Source: Bacteroidota bacterium (GTDB lineage Bacteria; Bacteroidota; Bacteroidia; AKYH767-A; JAHEYN01). Taken from it: a stretch of DNA of 61,428 nt. Positions 25,727-34,722 of the stretch are shown piece by piece (the first letter of the stretch is position 1; every line of letters starts with the position of its first letter). Where the stretch lies: NCBI GenBank assembly GCA_947448795.1, contig CANFOZ010000006.1, forward strand, positions 1 to 61,428, in the 5' to 3' direction. The translations under genes and the position numbers were made by a program. Under the pieces are notes generated by a model that was given only the letters and a program-made list of their open reading frames with translations, made no database searches and was not told where the DNA came from.

Positions 25727-25821
25727 GGACAGACCCTATACGACCAGCTCCTGCTGAACTCCCCCAGGTCCGGAAGGAAGCAAGGGCAAGCGGTTGAGCG
25801 GTGCGATATAACGGTCTGTCC
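25727..25821 (+). ncRNA. ffs: Signal recognition particle RNA, small bacterial type (4.5S)
   Basis: The universally conserved SRP helix 8 core is present (AGGTCCGGAAGGAAGCA, 25766-25782). The ends pair perfectly over nine bases: GGACAGACC (25727-25735) with GGTCTGTCC (25813-25821). A run of T follows as terminator. At about 95 nt it is the short bacterial form, which with Ffh targets membrane proteins to the translocase. Confidence 0.93.
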
Positions 25822-25856
25822 TTTTTTATTTCCTAAAAAACACACCCTATTCACTC

Positions 25857-26507
25857 ATGAAATTCTTCATTGACACAGCCAACCTCGACCAGATTCGCGA
25901 AGCCGCAGCCCTTGGGGTTCTTGACGGTGTAACAACCAACCCATCTTTGATGGCTAGGGAAGGCATCAAAGGCCAGCCGAACATCGAACAGCATTATGTG
26001 GACATCTGCAACCTAGTAGATGGCGATGTTAGTGCTGAAGTGTATTCAACCGACTTTGCCGGCATGGTAAAGGAAGGCGAGAAACTGGCCTCTTTGCATA
26101 AAAACATTGTGGTTAAAGTGCCGATGATAAAAGAAGGTATCCGTGCGTTGAAATACTTCTCTGACAAAGGCATTCGCACCAACTGCACCCTGGTTTTCTC
26201 TGCGGGGCAAGCGATTCTTGCGGCCAAAGCTGGCGCCACCTATGTTTCTCCTTTCTTAGGTCGCCTCGATGATAACTCTGTTGATGGCGTGCACTTGATT
26301 GAGCAAATCGCGCACATCTATACTAACTACCCTGCTTTCAACACGCAGATCTTAGCTGCATCCATCCGTCACAGTGTGCATATCGTGCGTTGTGCTGAAG
26401 CTGGTGCGCATGTGGCCACTTGCCCGCTGACAGCGATCCTTGATCTGCTTAAGCATCCTTTGACGGATATCGGCTTGGCGAAGTTCCTTGCAGACGCTGC
26501 AAAATAG
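25857..26507 (+). CDS. tal: Transaldolase, small (fructose-6-phosphate aldolase-like) subtype
   Basis: A 216-residue TIM-barrel protein. MKFFIDTANLDQIREA and GVTTNPSLMAREG are signatures of the short transaldolase/FSA group, and VVKVPMIKEG contains the Schiff-base lysine. FLGRLDDNSVDG fits the family too. It moves dihydroxyacetone units between sugar phosphates in the non-oxidative pentose phosphate pathway. Members of this size may be transaldolase or F6P aldolase; most Bacteroidota copies are annotated as transaldolase. It is 35 bp downstream of the SRP RNA. Confidence 0.93.
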   Translation: MKFFIDTANLDQIREAAALGVLDGVTTNPSLMAREGIKGQPNIEQHYVDICNLVDGDVSAEVYSTDFAGMVKEGEKLASLHKNIVVKVPMIKEGIRALKYFSDKGIRTNCTLVFSAGQAILAAKAGATYVSPFLGRLDDNSVDGVHLIEQIAHIYTNYPAFNTQILAASIRHSVHIVRCAEAGAHVATCPLTAILDLLKHPLTDIGLAKFLADAAK

Positions 26508-26547
26508 GGCATTACCCAAAACCTGCTAAATCATTAATCTTTATACC

Positions 26548-27060
26548 ATGAAAATTGAACAAAATGCGGTTGTGACTGTGAGCTACAACCTCGAAACTAG
26601 CGAACCTGGCCAAGAGAAAGTGTTTCTCGAGAAAACAAGCGCTGAAACTCCTTTTGTATTTCTGTTCGGCAACGGCGGACTCATTCAAGGCTTTGAAACA
26701 CAGATCGCAGGCATGAGTGCCGGTGACAAGTTCGCATTCGACATCGACCCAGCCAACGGCTACGGCACATTCGACCTGAATGCCATCGTTCCTGTTCCAA
26801 AGGAGGCTTTCAATGGCCCAGACGGCACGATCGACCTCTCTGTTATTCAAGTAGGCAAAATGCTGCCTATGATGGATAACGAAGGACACCACCTGCAAGG
26901 TAAGGTGCTTGAGATTACAGACAGTGCTGTGAAGATGGATTTTAACCACCCTTTGGCTGGTAAAAACCTGCACTTCAGCGGTGAAGTAATCAGCATCCGC
27001 CAGGCTACAGAGGATGAAATCGCCCACGGCCACGTACATGACGGCACGCACGGTCACTAA
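26548..27060 (+). CDS. FKBP-type peptidyl-prolyl isomerase, SlyD-like
   Basis: A 170-residue cytoplasmic chaperone/isomerase. Residues 1-75 and 125-155 form the split FKBP domain (VTVSYNLETSEP...FGNGGLIQGFETQIAGMSAGDKFAFDI), with an insert-in-flap domain (roughly 75-125) as in SlyD. The last residues (HGHVHDGTHGH) form a short His tail that can bind nickel or other metals. It accelerates proline isomerisation during folding. The gap to the transaldolase is 40 bp, and the two could be transcribed together. Confidence 0.92.
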   Translation: MKIEQNAVVTVSYNLETSEPGQEKVFLEKTSAETPFVFLFGNGGLIQGFETQIAGMSAGDKFAFDIDPANGYGTFDLNAIVPVPKEAFNGPDGTIDLSVIQVGKMLPMMDNEGHHLQGKVLEITDSAVKMDFNHPLAGKNLHFSGEVISIRQATEDEIAHGHVHDGTHGH

Positions 27061-27068
27061 TTAGGAAC

Positions 27069-27099
27069 TTGGAAAAAAGTTTTTTGTTTTCTATCTTCG
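27069..27099 (+). promoter_or_regulatory. Candidate promoter of the cold-shock gene
   Basis: TTG at 27069-27071 and TATCTTCG at 27092-27099 (one mismatch to TAnnTTTG) are 20 bp apart. They would give a 5' leader of about 35 nt, AT-rich and without a Shine-Dalgarno sequence. Confidence 0.45.
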
Positions 27100-27139
27100 T
27101 GTTAAATTTTCATTTATTAACTAATAATTTTATTTTTTT

Positions 27140-27334
27140 ATGGCAACCGGTATTGTAAAATTCTTCAATGAGAGCAAAGGTTACGGCTTCATCAAGGATG
27201 ACGATTCAGAAAAAGAGCTCTTTGTACATGCAACAGGTTTGACGGACAAAATCCGTGAAAACGATCGCGTATCTTATGAGGTAGCTGAAGGAAAACGCGG
27301 CCTGAACGCTGTTAATGTTAAGAAAATAAGCTAA
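27140..27334 (+). CDS. Cold-shock domain protein (CspA family)
   Basis: A 64-residue protein with a single cold-shock domain: GIVKFFNESKGYGFI (RNP1 KGYGFI) and ELFVHATGL (RNP2-like LFVHATG). It binds single-stranded nucleic acid and melts RNA structures. The length is typical. It forms a stand-alone unit between a candidate promoter and an intrinsic terminator at 27360. Confidence 0.95.
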   Translation: MATGIVKFFNESKGYGFIKDDDSEKELFVHATGLTDKIRENDRVSYEVAEGKRGLNAVNVKKIS

Positions 27335-27359
27335 GTTTATTGTATCAAACATTAATGCT

Positions 27360-27392
27360 AAAACCCTCTCCCGAAACGGAGAGGGTTTTTTG
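27360..27392 (+). terminator. Intrinsic terminator of the cold-shock gene
   Basis: ACCCTCTCC pairs perfectly with GGAGAGGGT around CGAAAC and is followed by a T-run. Confidence 0.88.
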
Positions 27393-27429
27393 TTTTAAGA
27401 GTATGCCCTCTCTACTTCGACATTCTTCG

Positions 27430-27437
27430 TATATTTG
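27430..27437 (+). promoter_or_regulatory. Candidate -7 box (TATATTTG)
   Basis: An exact fit to TAnnTTTG, 20 bp upstream of the CotH gene start. No clear -33 element was found at the usual distance. Confidence 0.4.
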
Positions 27438-27457
27438 ATATAGGAAATAAACCCACT

Positions 27458-29989
27458 ATGCCTTCTATTCGCTTCACACGTTATCTTTTACTTGCACTGT
27501 TTCTAACACCTGCCCTACTCCATGCACAGGTGCTTATTAACGAGTACTCTTGCTCCAACAAAAACACCATACAGGATAACTTTGCCGCTTACAACGATTG
27601 GATCGAGCTATACAATGCAGGCAGTACGGGCGTGAATCTAGCTGGTTATTACATCTCCGACAACCCGAACAAACCCTTTAAAGATACGCTGCCAGCAATA
27701 ACATTGGCACCCGGCGCACATCAACTTCTCTTTTGTTCCGGTCGGCGCGCCTTGAGTGGTGGTTATTATCATACGAGCTTTAAGCTCAACCAAACCCAAC
27801 CTGAACATATTCTACTTTCGAATAACACGGGCGTCATCATCGACTCACTGCCAGCTGGCGTTACTGTTCCAGCTCAGGTGAATCATTCGCGCGGCCGAAC
27901 AACAGATGGCGCATCTTCATGGAGCCTGTTTACAACACCAACACCGGGCAATGCCAACAGCGGTGCGCTACAAGAGTATGTTCCACGCCCTATACTGAGT
28001 ATGCAAGCTGGATTTTATAATGGGAGCTCTATCACGCTGAACATAACCTGTGCCGATCCCGCTGCCGAAATTCGCTTTACCACAAACGGAACAACACCTA
28101 CAAACACTTCGCCATTATATAGCAGTTCGCTTACGCTCTATGGCACAACCGTTATTCGTGCGCGGGCTTTCAGCAGCAATCCGATGACACCGCCAAGCTT
28201 TATCGAAAGCAATACCTACTTTCTAAATGTCAGCCATCCTATGGCTGTTATTTCAGTGTATGGCGACCAGGTGGCGACCTTGTTTGGTGGTACGCAATTA
28301 AATCCCGAGACCTGCCTGGAGTACTTCGACAAGTTCGGCGTTTTTCAAACCGAAACCTACGGCACATCAAACGAACACGGAAACGATTCATGGTCGTATA
28401 ACCAACGCGGCATTGATTTTATATCGCGCGATTACTTTGGCTACAATTATGCATTAACCTATCCTCTTTTCAGCCGAAAAACACGGCCGACCTTTCAACG
28501 CATTATTTTAAAGGCTGCAGCCAACGACAACTACCCATCTGGTATTGGAGGTACCAATGGTCCTGCACATATCCGTGATTCCTATGTAAACACCCTGTCA
28601 CAACGAAGCGGTTTATCGATTGACGAACGCACCTGGGAACCCTGCGTGCTCTATGTATTCGGTCCAGGGGTGAGCAATCCGTATTGGGGCGTCTATGATC
28701 TTCGAGAAAAAGCCGACGACAGTGATTTCACGAGCTATTATTACAAGCAAGATGAACAATATAGCGGCGCACCGAACGATGTGCAGTTTATCAAAACCTG
28801 GGGCGGTACTTGGAACGAATACGGAGGACCTCAAGCAGCAACTGATTGGAACAGCTTAGTGACATTCGCTACCGGTAACAGTTTGGCCATTCAAGCCAAT
28901 TATAATCATGTTGACAGCATTTTTAATGTGAACAGCATGATTGACTACTTTGTATTGAATTCCTACTGCGTCACTTCGGACTGGCTCAATTGGAACACCG
29001 CTTGGTGGCGTGGATTAAATCCAAACGGTAGTAAAAAGAAATGGCGTTATGAACTGTGGGACATGGATGCCACTTTCGGGCATTACATCAATTATACTGG
29101 AGTACCAACGCAAGCTCCAACGGCTAACCCTTGCAACCCCGAGCAGCTCAGTGATCCTGGAGGACAAGGTCATGTGCCCTTGCTGAATGCCTTGCTGGCA
29201 AACCCGGGCTTCAAGCAACAATACATCTCGCGGTTTATCGACCTAAACAACACCACGCTGAGCTGCAACTACATGCACTTTCTATTGGATAGCATGACTG
29301 GCATAATCGCACCCGAGATGCAGCGACAAACAGCACGTTGGGGTGGCACGGTGACCGAATGGAACACCAATGTTCAAGCAATGCGCGACTACATGACGGC
29401 GCGTTGTGCAGCCATCGATTCGGGCTTGATTGACTGCTATTCACTGAGCGGTCCTTATCCTGTAACCTTCATCGCCGACGATCCCTTCAGAGGTGACATA
29501 CAGATCAATTCTATTGTGCCTACCTCCTATCCTTTCAACGGCGATTATTTCGGTGGTGTAACGGTTAACCTAAAAGCGATAGCTAAAAATGGCGGCATCT
29601 TCATGGGCTGGGATTCGCAGGTTCATACGCTGAGTCCTTCAAACGACTCGCTGAATGTGACGCTAAACCTCAATGCTGGCGACACCATCTATGCCTACTT
29701 CTCGGCAACGGGAGTTCCGCAATTGAATGAAAAGACAAGCGCTTTCAGTATCTATCCAAGCTTGAGTCAGGATGCTTTCAACGCAGTCATTCCTGGAACT
29801 GAAAATGACAGCTACACGCTTTCAATAAGGAACCTGCAAGGCCAGCATCTTTTTAGCAAGCAGGTTAATGGCAAAAAGAACGAGCTCTTTAGCGCAAGTC
29901 AAATGGGACTAAAAGCTGGCGTTTATCTTGTTACCTTGAACGGCTTAAAAGGAAAGCAAACGCAGAAGCTTGTTGTGCTGCCTGAATAA
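27458..29989 (+). CDS. T9SS-secreted CotH-kinase-family protein with lamin-tail domain
   Basis: An 843-residue exported protein. After the signal peptide (cleaved near LLHAQ) come a lamin-tail-like domain (residues 22-150, VLINEYSCSNKN...DWIELYNAG), a chitobiase/hexosaminidase C-terminal-like beta domain (about 180-260, AEIRFTTNGTTPTNTSP), a CotH kinase-like domain (about 290-650, with GVYDLREKADDSDF and the conserved WDMDATFGH), a beta domain and a T9SS tail ending KLVVLPE. CotH proteins are atypical kinases; in secreted bacterial proteins the role is unknown. It converges with the glycan locus, with only 2 bp between the stop codons and no terminator visible. Confidence 0.87.
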   Translation: MPSIRFTRYLLLALFLTPALLHAQVLINEYSCSNKNTIQDNFAAYNDWIELYNAGSTGVNLAGYYISDNPNKPFKDTLPAITLAPGAHQLLFCSGRRALSGGYYHTSFKLNQTQPEHILLSNNTGVIIDSLPAGVTVPAQVNHSRGRTTDGASSWSLFTTPTPGNANSGALQEYVPRPILSMQAGFYNGSSITLNITCADPAAEIRFTTNGTTPTNTSPLYSSSLTLYGTTVIRARAFSSNPMTPPSFIESNTYFLNVSHPMAVISVYGDQVATLFGGTQLNPETCLEYFDKFGVFQTETYGTSNEHGNDSWSYNQRGIDFISRDYFGYNYALTYPLFSRKTRPTFQRIILKAAANDNYPSGIGGTNGPAHIRDSYVNTLSQRSGLSIDERTWEPCVLYVFGPGVSNPYWGVYDLREKADDSDFTSYYYKQDEQYSGAPNDVQFIKTWGGTWNEYGGPQAATDWNSLVTFATGNSLAIQANYNHVDSIFNVNSMIDYFVLNSYCVTSDWLNWNTAWWRGLNPNGSKKKWRYELWDMDATFGHYINYTGVPTQAPTANPCNPEQLSDPGGQGHVPLLNALLANPGFKQQYISRFIDLNNTTLSCNYMHFLLDSMTGIIAPEMQRQTARWGGTVTEWNTNVQAMRDYMTARCAAIDSGLIDCYSLSGPYPVTFIADDPFRGDIQINSIVPTSYPFNGDYFGGVTVNLKAIAKNGGIFMGWDSQVHTLSPSNDSLNVTLNLNAGDTIYAYFSATGVPQLNEKTSAFSIYPSLSQDAFNAVIPGTENDSYTLSIRNLQGQHLFSKQVNGKKNELFSASQMGLKAGVYLVTLNGLKGKQTQKLVVLPE

Positions 29990-29991
29990 GT

Positions 29992-31170
29992 TTAAGCTTC
30001 TAAAGAGCGCATCGCATTAATACGCCAAGTGTGATTCCTTTTAACTTTCGTTTGAAAGGACATTCCCATGCGAGAGCGTGCTTCGGCTTGCTCGAGAAAA
30101 AGCGTGATGGCCGATTTTATTTCCGCACTCGTCGGGGCCACTAAAAGACCATCTTTGCCATGCTCCATTACTTCGGCAACGGGTGCTGTATTGGGCGCCA
30201 CGATGGCTTTGCCGAGCACACCGTATTCAAAAATCTTCACCGGAGAGCCATACCAATTGGACTTGGCCATTACACAAATATCCATGCAAGCGATATGATC
30301 GGTAACCCTTAGATGCGGCACATTCCCTGTGAAATGAATACGATCTGCAAGATCAAGTTTGATTGCCAATTGTTTCAATTCAGGCAATACCACACCGTCC
30401 CCTACAATCAACAAAACTACATTTGGAAAGGCCAAGGCTACTTCTGCAAAGGCTTTTATCATCAAGTCGACCCCGTGCCAAGGAAAGATGGAGCCCACGA
30501 AACCGATGACGGTTTTATCAACAAGGTTGTAACGCAGGCGAACGGTATCGATACCTTCCGTGTCTAGCATTATATTGGACGAATGCACCGCATTGGGAAC
30601 AACGGTGAAGCGCTCGGCATCCAAACCATACCGATCCAAAAAGTAGGACTTCAAGGCAGAAGACACAACGAGTACGCGAGAAGTCATGGAGAGTAGTTTT
30701 TTCTCTGACGCATCGGCTTGTGCATCATACCAAGAGGAGCCGCCAAAGAGTTTCTTCTCTTCTGCTAGGGGCGCATTGACCTCTAGTACATGTCTAATTT
30801 TTACTTGCTTTGCCGCTTCAACACCAGATAATTGCAGGTGTGAGCCTCGTTCGTAAATCAGGTCGGGCTGTTCCTTGTGGATGATTTGCAAAAGTTTTTT
30901 CTGGAGCTCATGATCTTTGCGAAGCAAGTGCCGGTCGCGTAAGCTCGACCAGATATAGCTCGGCAGTAAAAGCTTACTTATACGCTTTGCAAAACTGCTT
31001 GCGGGCTTCACTTTATTAATACCATGCTGCTCTTGCCCACCGGCGATGAAGGGAATTACTTCATGCCCAAGGTCCTGCATTGCTGCGATCATCTCCCGCA
31101 TATGCGTACCGTATCCAGACGGATCGTAAAGTCCGAGTTGGGGATTGGGTGAGTAGTAGAGGATTTTCAT
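29992..31170 (-). CDS. Glycosyltransferase, GT4 family
   Basis: A 392-residue GT-B enzyme. The N-terminal acceptor domain starts MKILYYSPNPQLGLYDPSG; the donor domain has VIGFVGSIFPWHGVDLMIKAF, GDGVVLPELKQLA and the E-x7-E-type motif around SPVKIFEYGVLGKAIVAP. It transfers a sugar from a nucleotide donor to the growing surface glycan. Last gene of the minus-strand locus; its start touches the stop of the upstream glycosyltransferase at 31170. Specificity unknown. Confidence 0.87.
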   Translation of the reverse strand: MKILYYSPNPQLGLYDPSGYGTHMREMIAAMQDLGHEVIPFIAGGQEQHGINKVKPASSFAKRISKLLLPSYIWSSLRDRHLLRKDHELQKKLLQIIHKEQPDLIYERGSHLQLSGVEAAKQVKIRHVLEVNAPLAEEKKLFGGSSWYDAQADASEKKLLSMTSRVLVVSSALKSYFLDRYGLDAERFTVVPNAVHSSNIMLDTEGIDTVRLRYNLVDKTVIGFVGSIFPWHGVDLMIKAFAEVALAFPNVVLLIVGDGVVLPELKQLAIKLDLADRIHFTGNVPHLRVTDHIACMDICVMAKSNWYGSPVKIFEYGVLGKAIVAPNTAPVAEVMEHGKDGLLVAPTSAEIKSAITLFLEQAEARSRMGMSFQTKVKRNHTWRINAMRSLEA

Positions 31171-32450
31171 CAGATAAGCAGTTTTTCGAATTCGCTAGCA
31201 AGCGATTCCACGGAATAGCGATTTACATCGAAGCTAGCAGGAAAAGCCTGATTACCGGTATCGTGCTCCGCAACAAAGCGGAGCAATTGTTTATCCATGC
31301 TATCCGGCGTGATTGCAATGCCAATTTTTTCTCGCTCAACAAAGGTTCCTAGTTCTCCTTGTTTTGAAAACACGAGCACTTTCTTTTTCATGGCCATGTA
31401 TTCAAAAAATTTTGAACTTGTGGAGAAGGTATGATCGTCCGCTAGAAAAAGCATTGTGTAATGGGCTTCGGCGATTCGCGCGAACATTTCTTTTAGCGGA
31501 ATTGTTTTGTGAAAGCGACATGTTGCAGGAAAGCTGTTGAGCAGGAGATCGCGATAGTGTTGGGGAGCATCACCATAGAAATCAAATTGAAGACGACTAA
31601 AAACGTTCGGCTCTTGCTCTTTTAATCGTTTCAATGCGTCGACAAAAGGCATCATCACCGAATCAATAGCTTGATAGAGCGTCCCTGTAAAAACCATCCG
31701 AATGTGTTCGCCTGATGAATTCTTTATTGAAGAGGTATCGAGCCCTTGAAAATCATCTGAATCGAAACCGTTAAGAATTGTTTCAAAGCGTGTCGTATGA
31801 TTCTCGCATCGCGCTTTAAAACGCTTCGTCATTGCTTCAGCCACAGAAACTACAACATCGGCGCCATTCATGACCTCCTTCTCCAATTGTTGCTCGTATG
31901 CAAGACGCTTAGCGCTTAATGCGCTATACCCCAGAAAGGATTGGTTATCGGTCCACATATCACGGATATCCATGATGAGGTTAATAGCTGGGAATTTTTT
32001 TTTAAGGTCGAGACTGTGATGAAGGCAGTAAAAAGGCGGCCCTGTAACAATAACATTGCGTATATGCTCTTGTTGGATAATTTCAGCCGCTTTGCTAATC
32101 ATGGACGACTTCCAGAACAAAGCGCGTTCGTACCTATTGCCAACGCTGTAAAGATTTAAAAACAAAAGCCAGGCGCGATAAGCAATTTTTTGCAAAACCG
32201 TAGCGGGTTTTGTTTGCAGCACTGCTGGATAAAAGGACGGAAGAGCATGCACGTTAACAGATAGCGCTTGCAGGTCTTGCATCCAAGAAGAAGCATGATC
32301 AAACGGATTTTTTGCACAAATAACATGAACACGATTGCCATGTCGACTAAAATACTTTACGAATTTAGCCCAACGCCGCCCACCTACACCAGGATAGGGC
32401 GGAAAAACATAGGCAATAACGAGTACTCCTTTAGCGTCCTGGCTCAGCAT
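31170..32450 (-). CDS. Glycosyltransferase (GT-B fold)
   Basis: A 426-residue protein. The start VIAYVFPPYPGVGGRRWAKF is typical of GT4-like enzymes, and the donor side has SSKFFEYMAMKKKVLVFSKQGELGTFV. The centre contains IIQQEHIRNVIVTGPPFYCLH and DIRDMWTDN. It probably adds one sugar of the surface glycan. Its start overlaps the methyltransferase gene at 32431 by 20 bp, and its end touches the next glycosyltransferase. Confidence 0.85.
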   Translation of the reverse strand: MLSQDAKGVLVIAYVFPPYPGVGGRRWAKFVKYFSRHGNRVHVICAKNPFDHASSWMQDLQALSVNVHALPSFYPAVLQTKPATVLQKIAYRAWLLFLNLYSVGNRYERALFWKSSMISKAAEIIQQEHIRNVIVTGPPFYCLHHSLDLKKKFPAINLIMDIRDMWTDNQSFLGYSALSAKRLAYEQQLEKEVMNGADVVVSVAEAMTKRFKARCENHTTRFETILNGFDSDDFQGLDTSSIKNSSGEHIRMVFTGTLYQAIDSVMMPFVDALKRLKEQEPNVFSRLQFDFYGDAPQHYRDLLLNSFPATCRFHKTIPLKEMFARIAEAHYTMLFLADDHTFSTSSKFFEYMAMKKKVLVFSKQGELGTFVEREKIGIAITPDSMDKQLLRFVAEHDTGNQAFPASFDVNRYSVESLASEFEKLLI

Positions 32451-33825
32451 AACGCTCCATCAAATATAAGACACGATCACTATCCATCACCTTCTCCTTT
32501 TGCACTACTTTGTAATGCTTTGCAAAAGCCAGCTCGAAATTAGATTGATCATAAGACAGAAAAATATCTTTGCGATTGAGCAACAAACGCTGCACTTGCG
32601 AGTCTTGTTTCGGCACGAACTCGATGATGAGCCAATTACTTTGCTTTGCTGCCATGGCAGCCACTTCTTCGAAAGGCAGGTTGTTGGAGATGCACAGGTG
32701 ATGGATCAAAGCCAACATCATCGTTAGATCCACTTTAGCGCGATCTAAAAATGAACCGCGCTCTACGTTCGCCCATCCGGATGCCCCTGGAGGGTTGGTT
32801 AAATCGACTAAAAGCGGCAATAGATTTGTTTCATTGGCTTTGCAAACCTGCATATAATTCTGTTCCACCGCCGACGGATCGATATCACTAGAAATAACAT
32901 GTTCGGCTTTTTCAGCAGCGATGCGGCTAAATACGCCGTTGTTAGCACCTAAATCAAGGACACGCTTTGGCGCGGCTTTATCGAGCATCGATCGAAGTGT
33001 TTCTTTCTTATGCGCAAGGCCTGCTGCTGTATAGTTTGTATCGGTATAATAAGCAGCCCATTCGGTGCCTTTGGGCTTCCAGTCGAGTCCTTTGATATAC
33101 CCTCTCAATAAACTGACAAGCCCTAGAATCCCATTCTTACTAACTTTCCGCTGCTTTACCTCCTCTTTACCCGAACCGTAATTCGACTGAAAACGAGCAT
33201 GCAAGTGGATGTTCGTTGCTAAGGTTAAATTAAACCTGGTTTTAAAAGGCAGGAGTCGAGAAGCCAGGTCAAGCGGAATGCCGTCGATGTGTATTCGCAA
33301 CAATTGCGAGAGTTGAATATCGGTGTTTTTCATTAAGGCGAGCGGCGCCAAAAAATGCTGGCAAAACTGCCTAAATGCTTGCCATGGCTCACCTTCCTTA
33401 TAGGTCGTGAACGAAAGTGTATCAATAAAAACGGGCTTGCCTTTGTGAAACTGTATGTTGTAAGCACTTGCGTCTTTTAAACACATTCCAAAAGACAAAG
33501 CGAGGGCTTGTACTTCCAAGGTAACAAGAGCAGCATCTTTGAGTTGCGAAAAGGACCACTCGTACGGATAAGAGACAAAGGATAATTGCTCCGGCTCCAC
33601 TATTAGATAGGCATCAGGGTGTTCGGCGAAACTTTTAAGATCACATTCTTTATGCGGAATCAGCAGGTGCTTCTTGACTAATTCTGCATAGAGTCCAGAA
33701 GCCATGAGCAATTGGTAATCTGCAGCATAAGAAGCATTAACCTGCCTGTAATTAACACCGTTCTGTTTAAACACAAAGCCATCCGGATCACGGAAGGATG
33801 CGCTGTTATTACCCTTATTTTGCAT
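32431..33825 (-). CDS. Class I SAM-dependent methyltransferase with large N-terminal domain
   Basis: I start at 33825 (MQNKGNNSASFRDPDGF), giving 464 residues; the longer frame would lie deep within the upstream gene. Residues 1-270 form an uncharacterised domain with kinase-like fragments (ASAYNIQFHKGKPVFIDTLS). The C-terminal part is a Rossmann methyltransferase with motif I VLDLGANNGVFSRIAAE and an acidic SSDIDPSAVEQN. Similar two-part proteins occur in nodulation and capsule loci, where they may modify glycans. The substrate is unknown. It overlaps the upstream methyltransferase by 11 bp. Confidence 0.8.
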   Translation of the reverse strand: MQNKGNNSASFRDPDGFVFKQNGVNYRQVNASYAADYQLLMASGLYAELVKKHLLIPHKECDLKSFAEHPDAYLIVEPEQLSFVSYPYEWSFSQLKDAALVTLEVQALALSFGMCLKDASAYNIQFHKGKPVFIDTLSFTTYKEGEPWQAFRQFCQHFLAPLALMKNTDIQLSQLLRIHIDGIPLDLASRLLPFKTRFNLTLATNIHLHARFQSNYGSGKEEVKQRKVSKNGILGLVSLLRGYIKGLDWKPKGTEWAAYYTDTNYTAAGLAHKKETLRSMLDKAAPKRVLDLGANNGVFSRIAAEKAEHVISSDIDPSAVEQNYMQVCKANETNLLPLLVDLTNPPGASGWANVERGSFLDRAKVDLTMMLALIHHLCISNNLPFEEVAAMAAKQSNWLIIEFVPKQDSQVQRLLLNRKDIFLSYDQSNFELAFAKHYKVVQKEKVMDSDRVLYLMERYAEPGR

Positions 33826-34624
33826 TGCTATCAGATTTACAACAAATCGCGAGCATGTCGGTGCAGCGCTCAATATTATCCTTAACGAAAAGCAGCTTCT
33901 CTAGCGTTTCTTGCAAGGATGAGTTAGTAAAGGAATCGACCTCCACTTTAACTAAAGGCACAGCGGCATTGCTGTTTGCGTTATTAAAGAAACCAAAGGG
34001 CAGAATAAAACGGAGGCTTGTCCGAATTTTTTTTAAAATGAATCTACTCAGGGGGTGCATTATACCATGCTTAAACTTATGGGCTTGCACGCCTCCTTGA
34101 TTATCCCCAGAATCGCTGCCTACGATATGAATACCCATGAGATCAACATCCTTAAAATACTCGGATAACAACTTCTTAAAACTGTATGGCGAATATTCTT
34201 GATAATGCTTTTCTACGTAAGGCTTTTGCCAAAAATAAAGCCGTAAGAGTCGGTTCACTGTTGAGATAATGAGTTTTCCGTCAGGCTTAAGAACGCGATT
34301 AATTTTCTTTAAGAATTCCTTAGGATCATACGCCAACTCAATTTGATTCGGCAAAATAATCACATCAAAGGAAGCCTCTTCGAAAGGCAGTACTCCATCC
34401 ACTATAACTTTAAATTCAACATTCGCCGGCATCGTAGATTTCAGCGCAAGCTCAATATTAGCATGACTTGAATCAACGCCCAAAACAAAATCGGCATGCT
34501 CAGCAAGGATGTTACAAACCTCTCCTCTGCCACAGCCAATGTACATCACCTTTTGGCCTTTGCAATAATTAGCGGCCCAATGGTATTGAAGCGATTTTAT
34601 AACGGATATACTTGAAGAAGTCAT
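33815..34624 (-). CDS. SAM-dependent methyltransferase (Methyltransf_11-type)
   Basis: A 269-residue class I methyltransferase. Motif I is VMYIGCGRGEVCNILAEH, the acidic loop GVDSSHANIELALK and motif IV FDVIILPNQIELAYDP. The C-terminal third is an extension with no recognised domain. It probably methylates a sugar or lipid carrier in the glycan pathway. The gene to its right ends at 34723, leaving a 98-bp AT-rich gap. Confidence 0.85.
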   Translation of the reverse strand: MTSSSISVIKSLQYHWAANYCKGQKVMYIGCGRGEVCNILAEHADFVLGVDSSHANIELALKSTMPANVEFKVIVDGVLPFEEASFDVIILPNQIELAYDPKEFLKKINRVLKPDGKLIISTVNRLLRLYFWQKPYVEKHYQEYSPYSFKKLLSEYFKDVDLMGIHIVGSDSGDNQGGVQAHKFKHGIMHPLSRFILKKIRTSLRFILPFGFFNNANSNAAVPLVKVEVDSFTNSSLQETLEKLLFVKDNIERCTDMLAICCKSDSNAK

Positions 34625-34722
34625 AGATTAGCTGGCCTAATTCTTTTTTTCATCGGCTCTAAACCAAAAGAATGGATCGAGTTTTTGCATTAAAGACCTA
34701 AGTTATTATTAATAATTCGAAC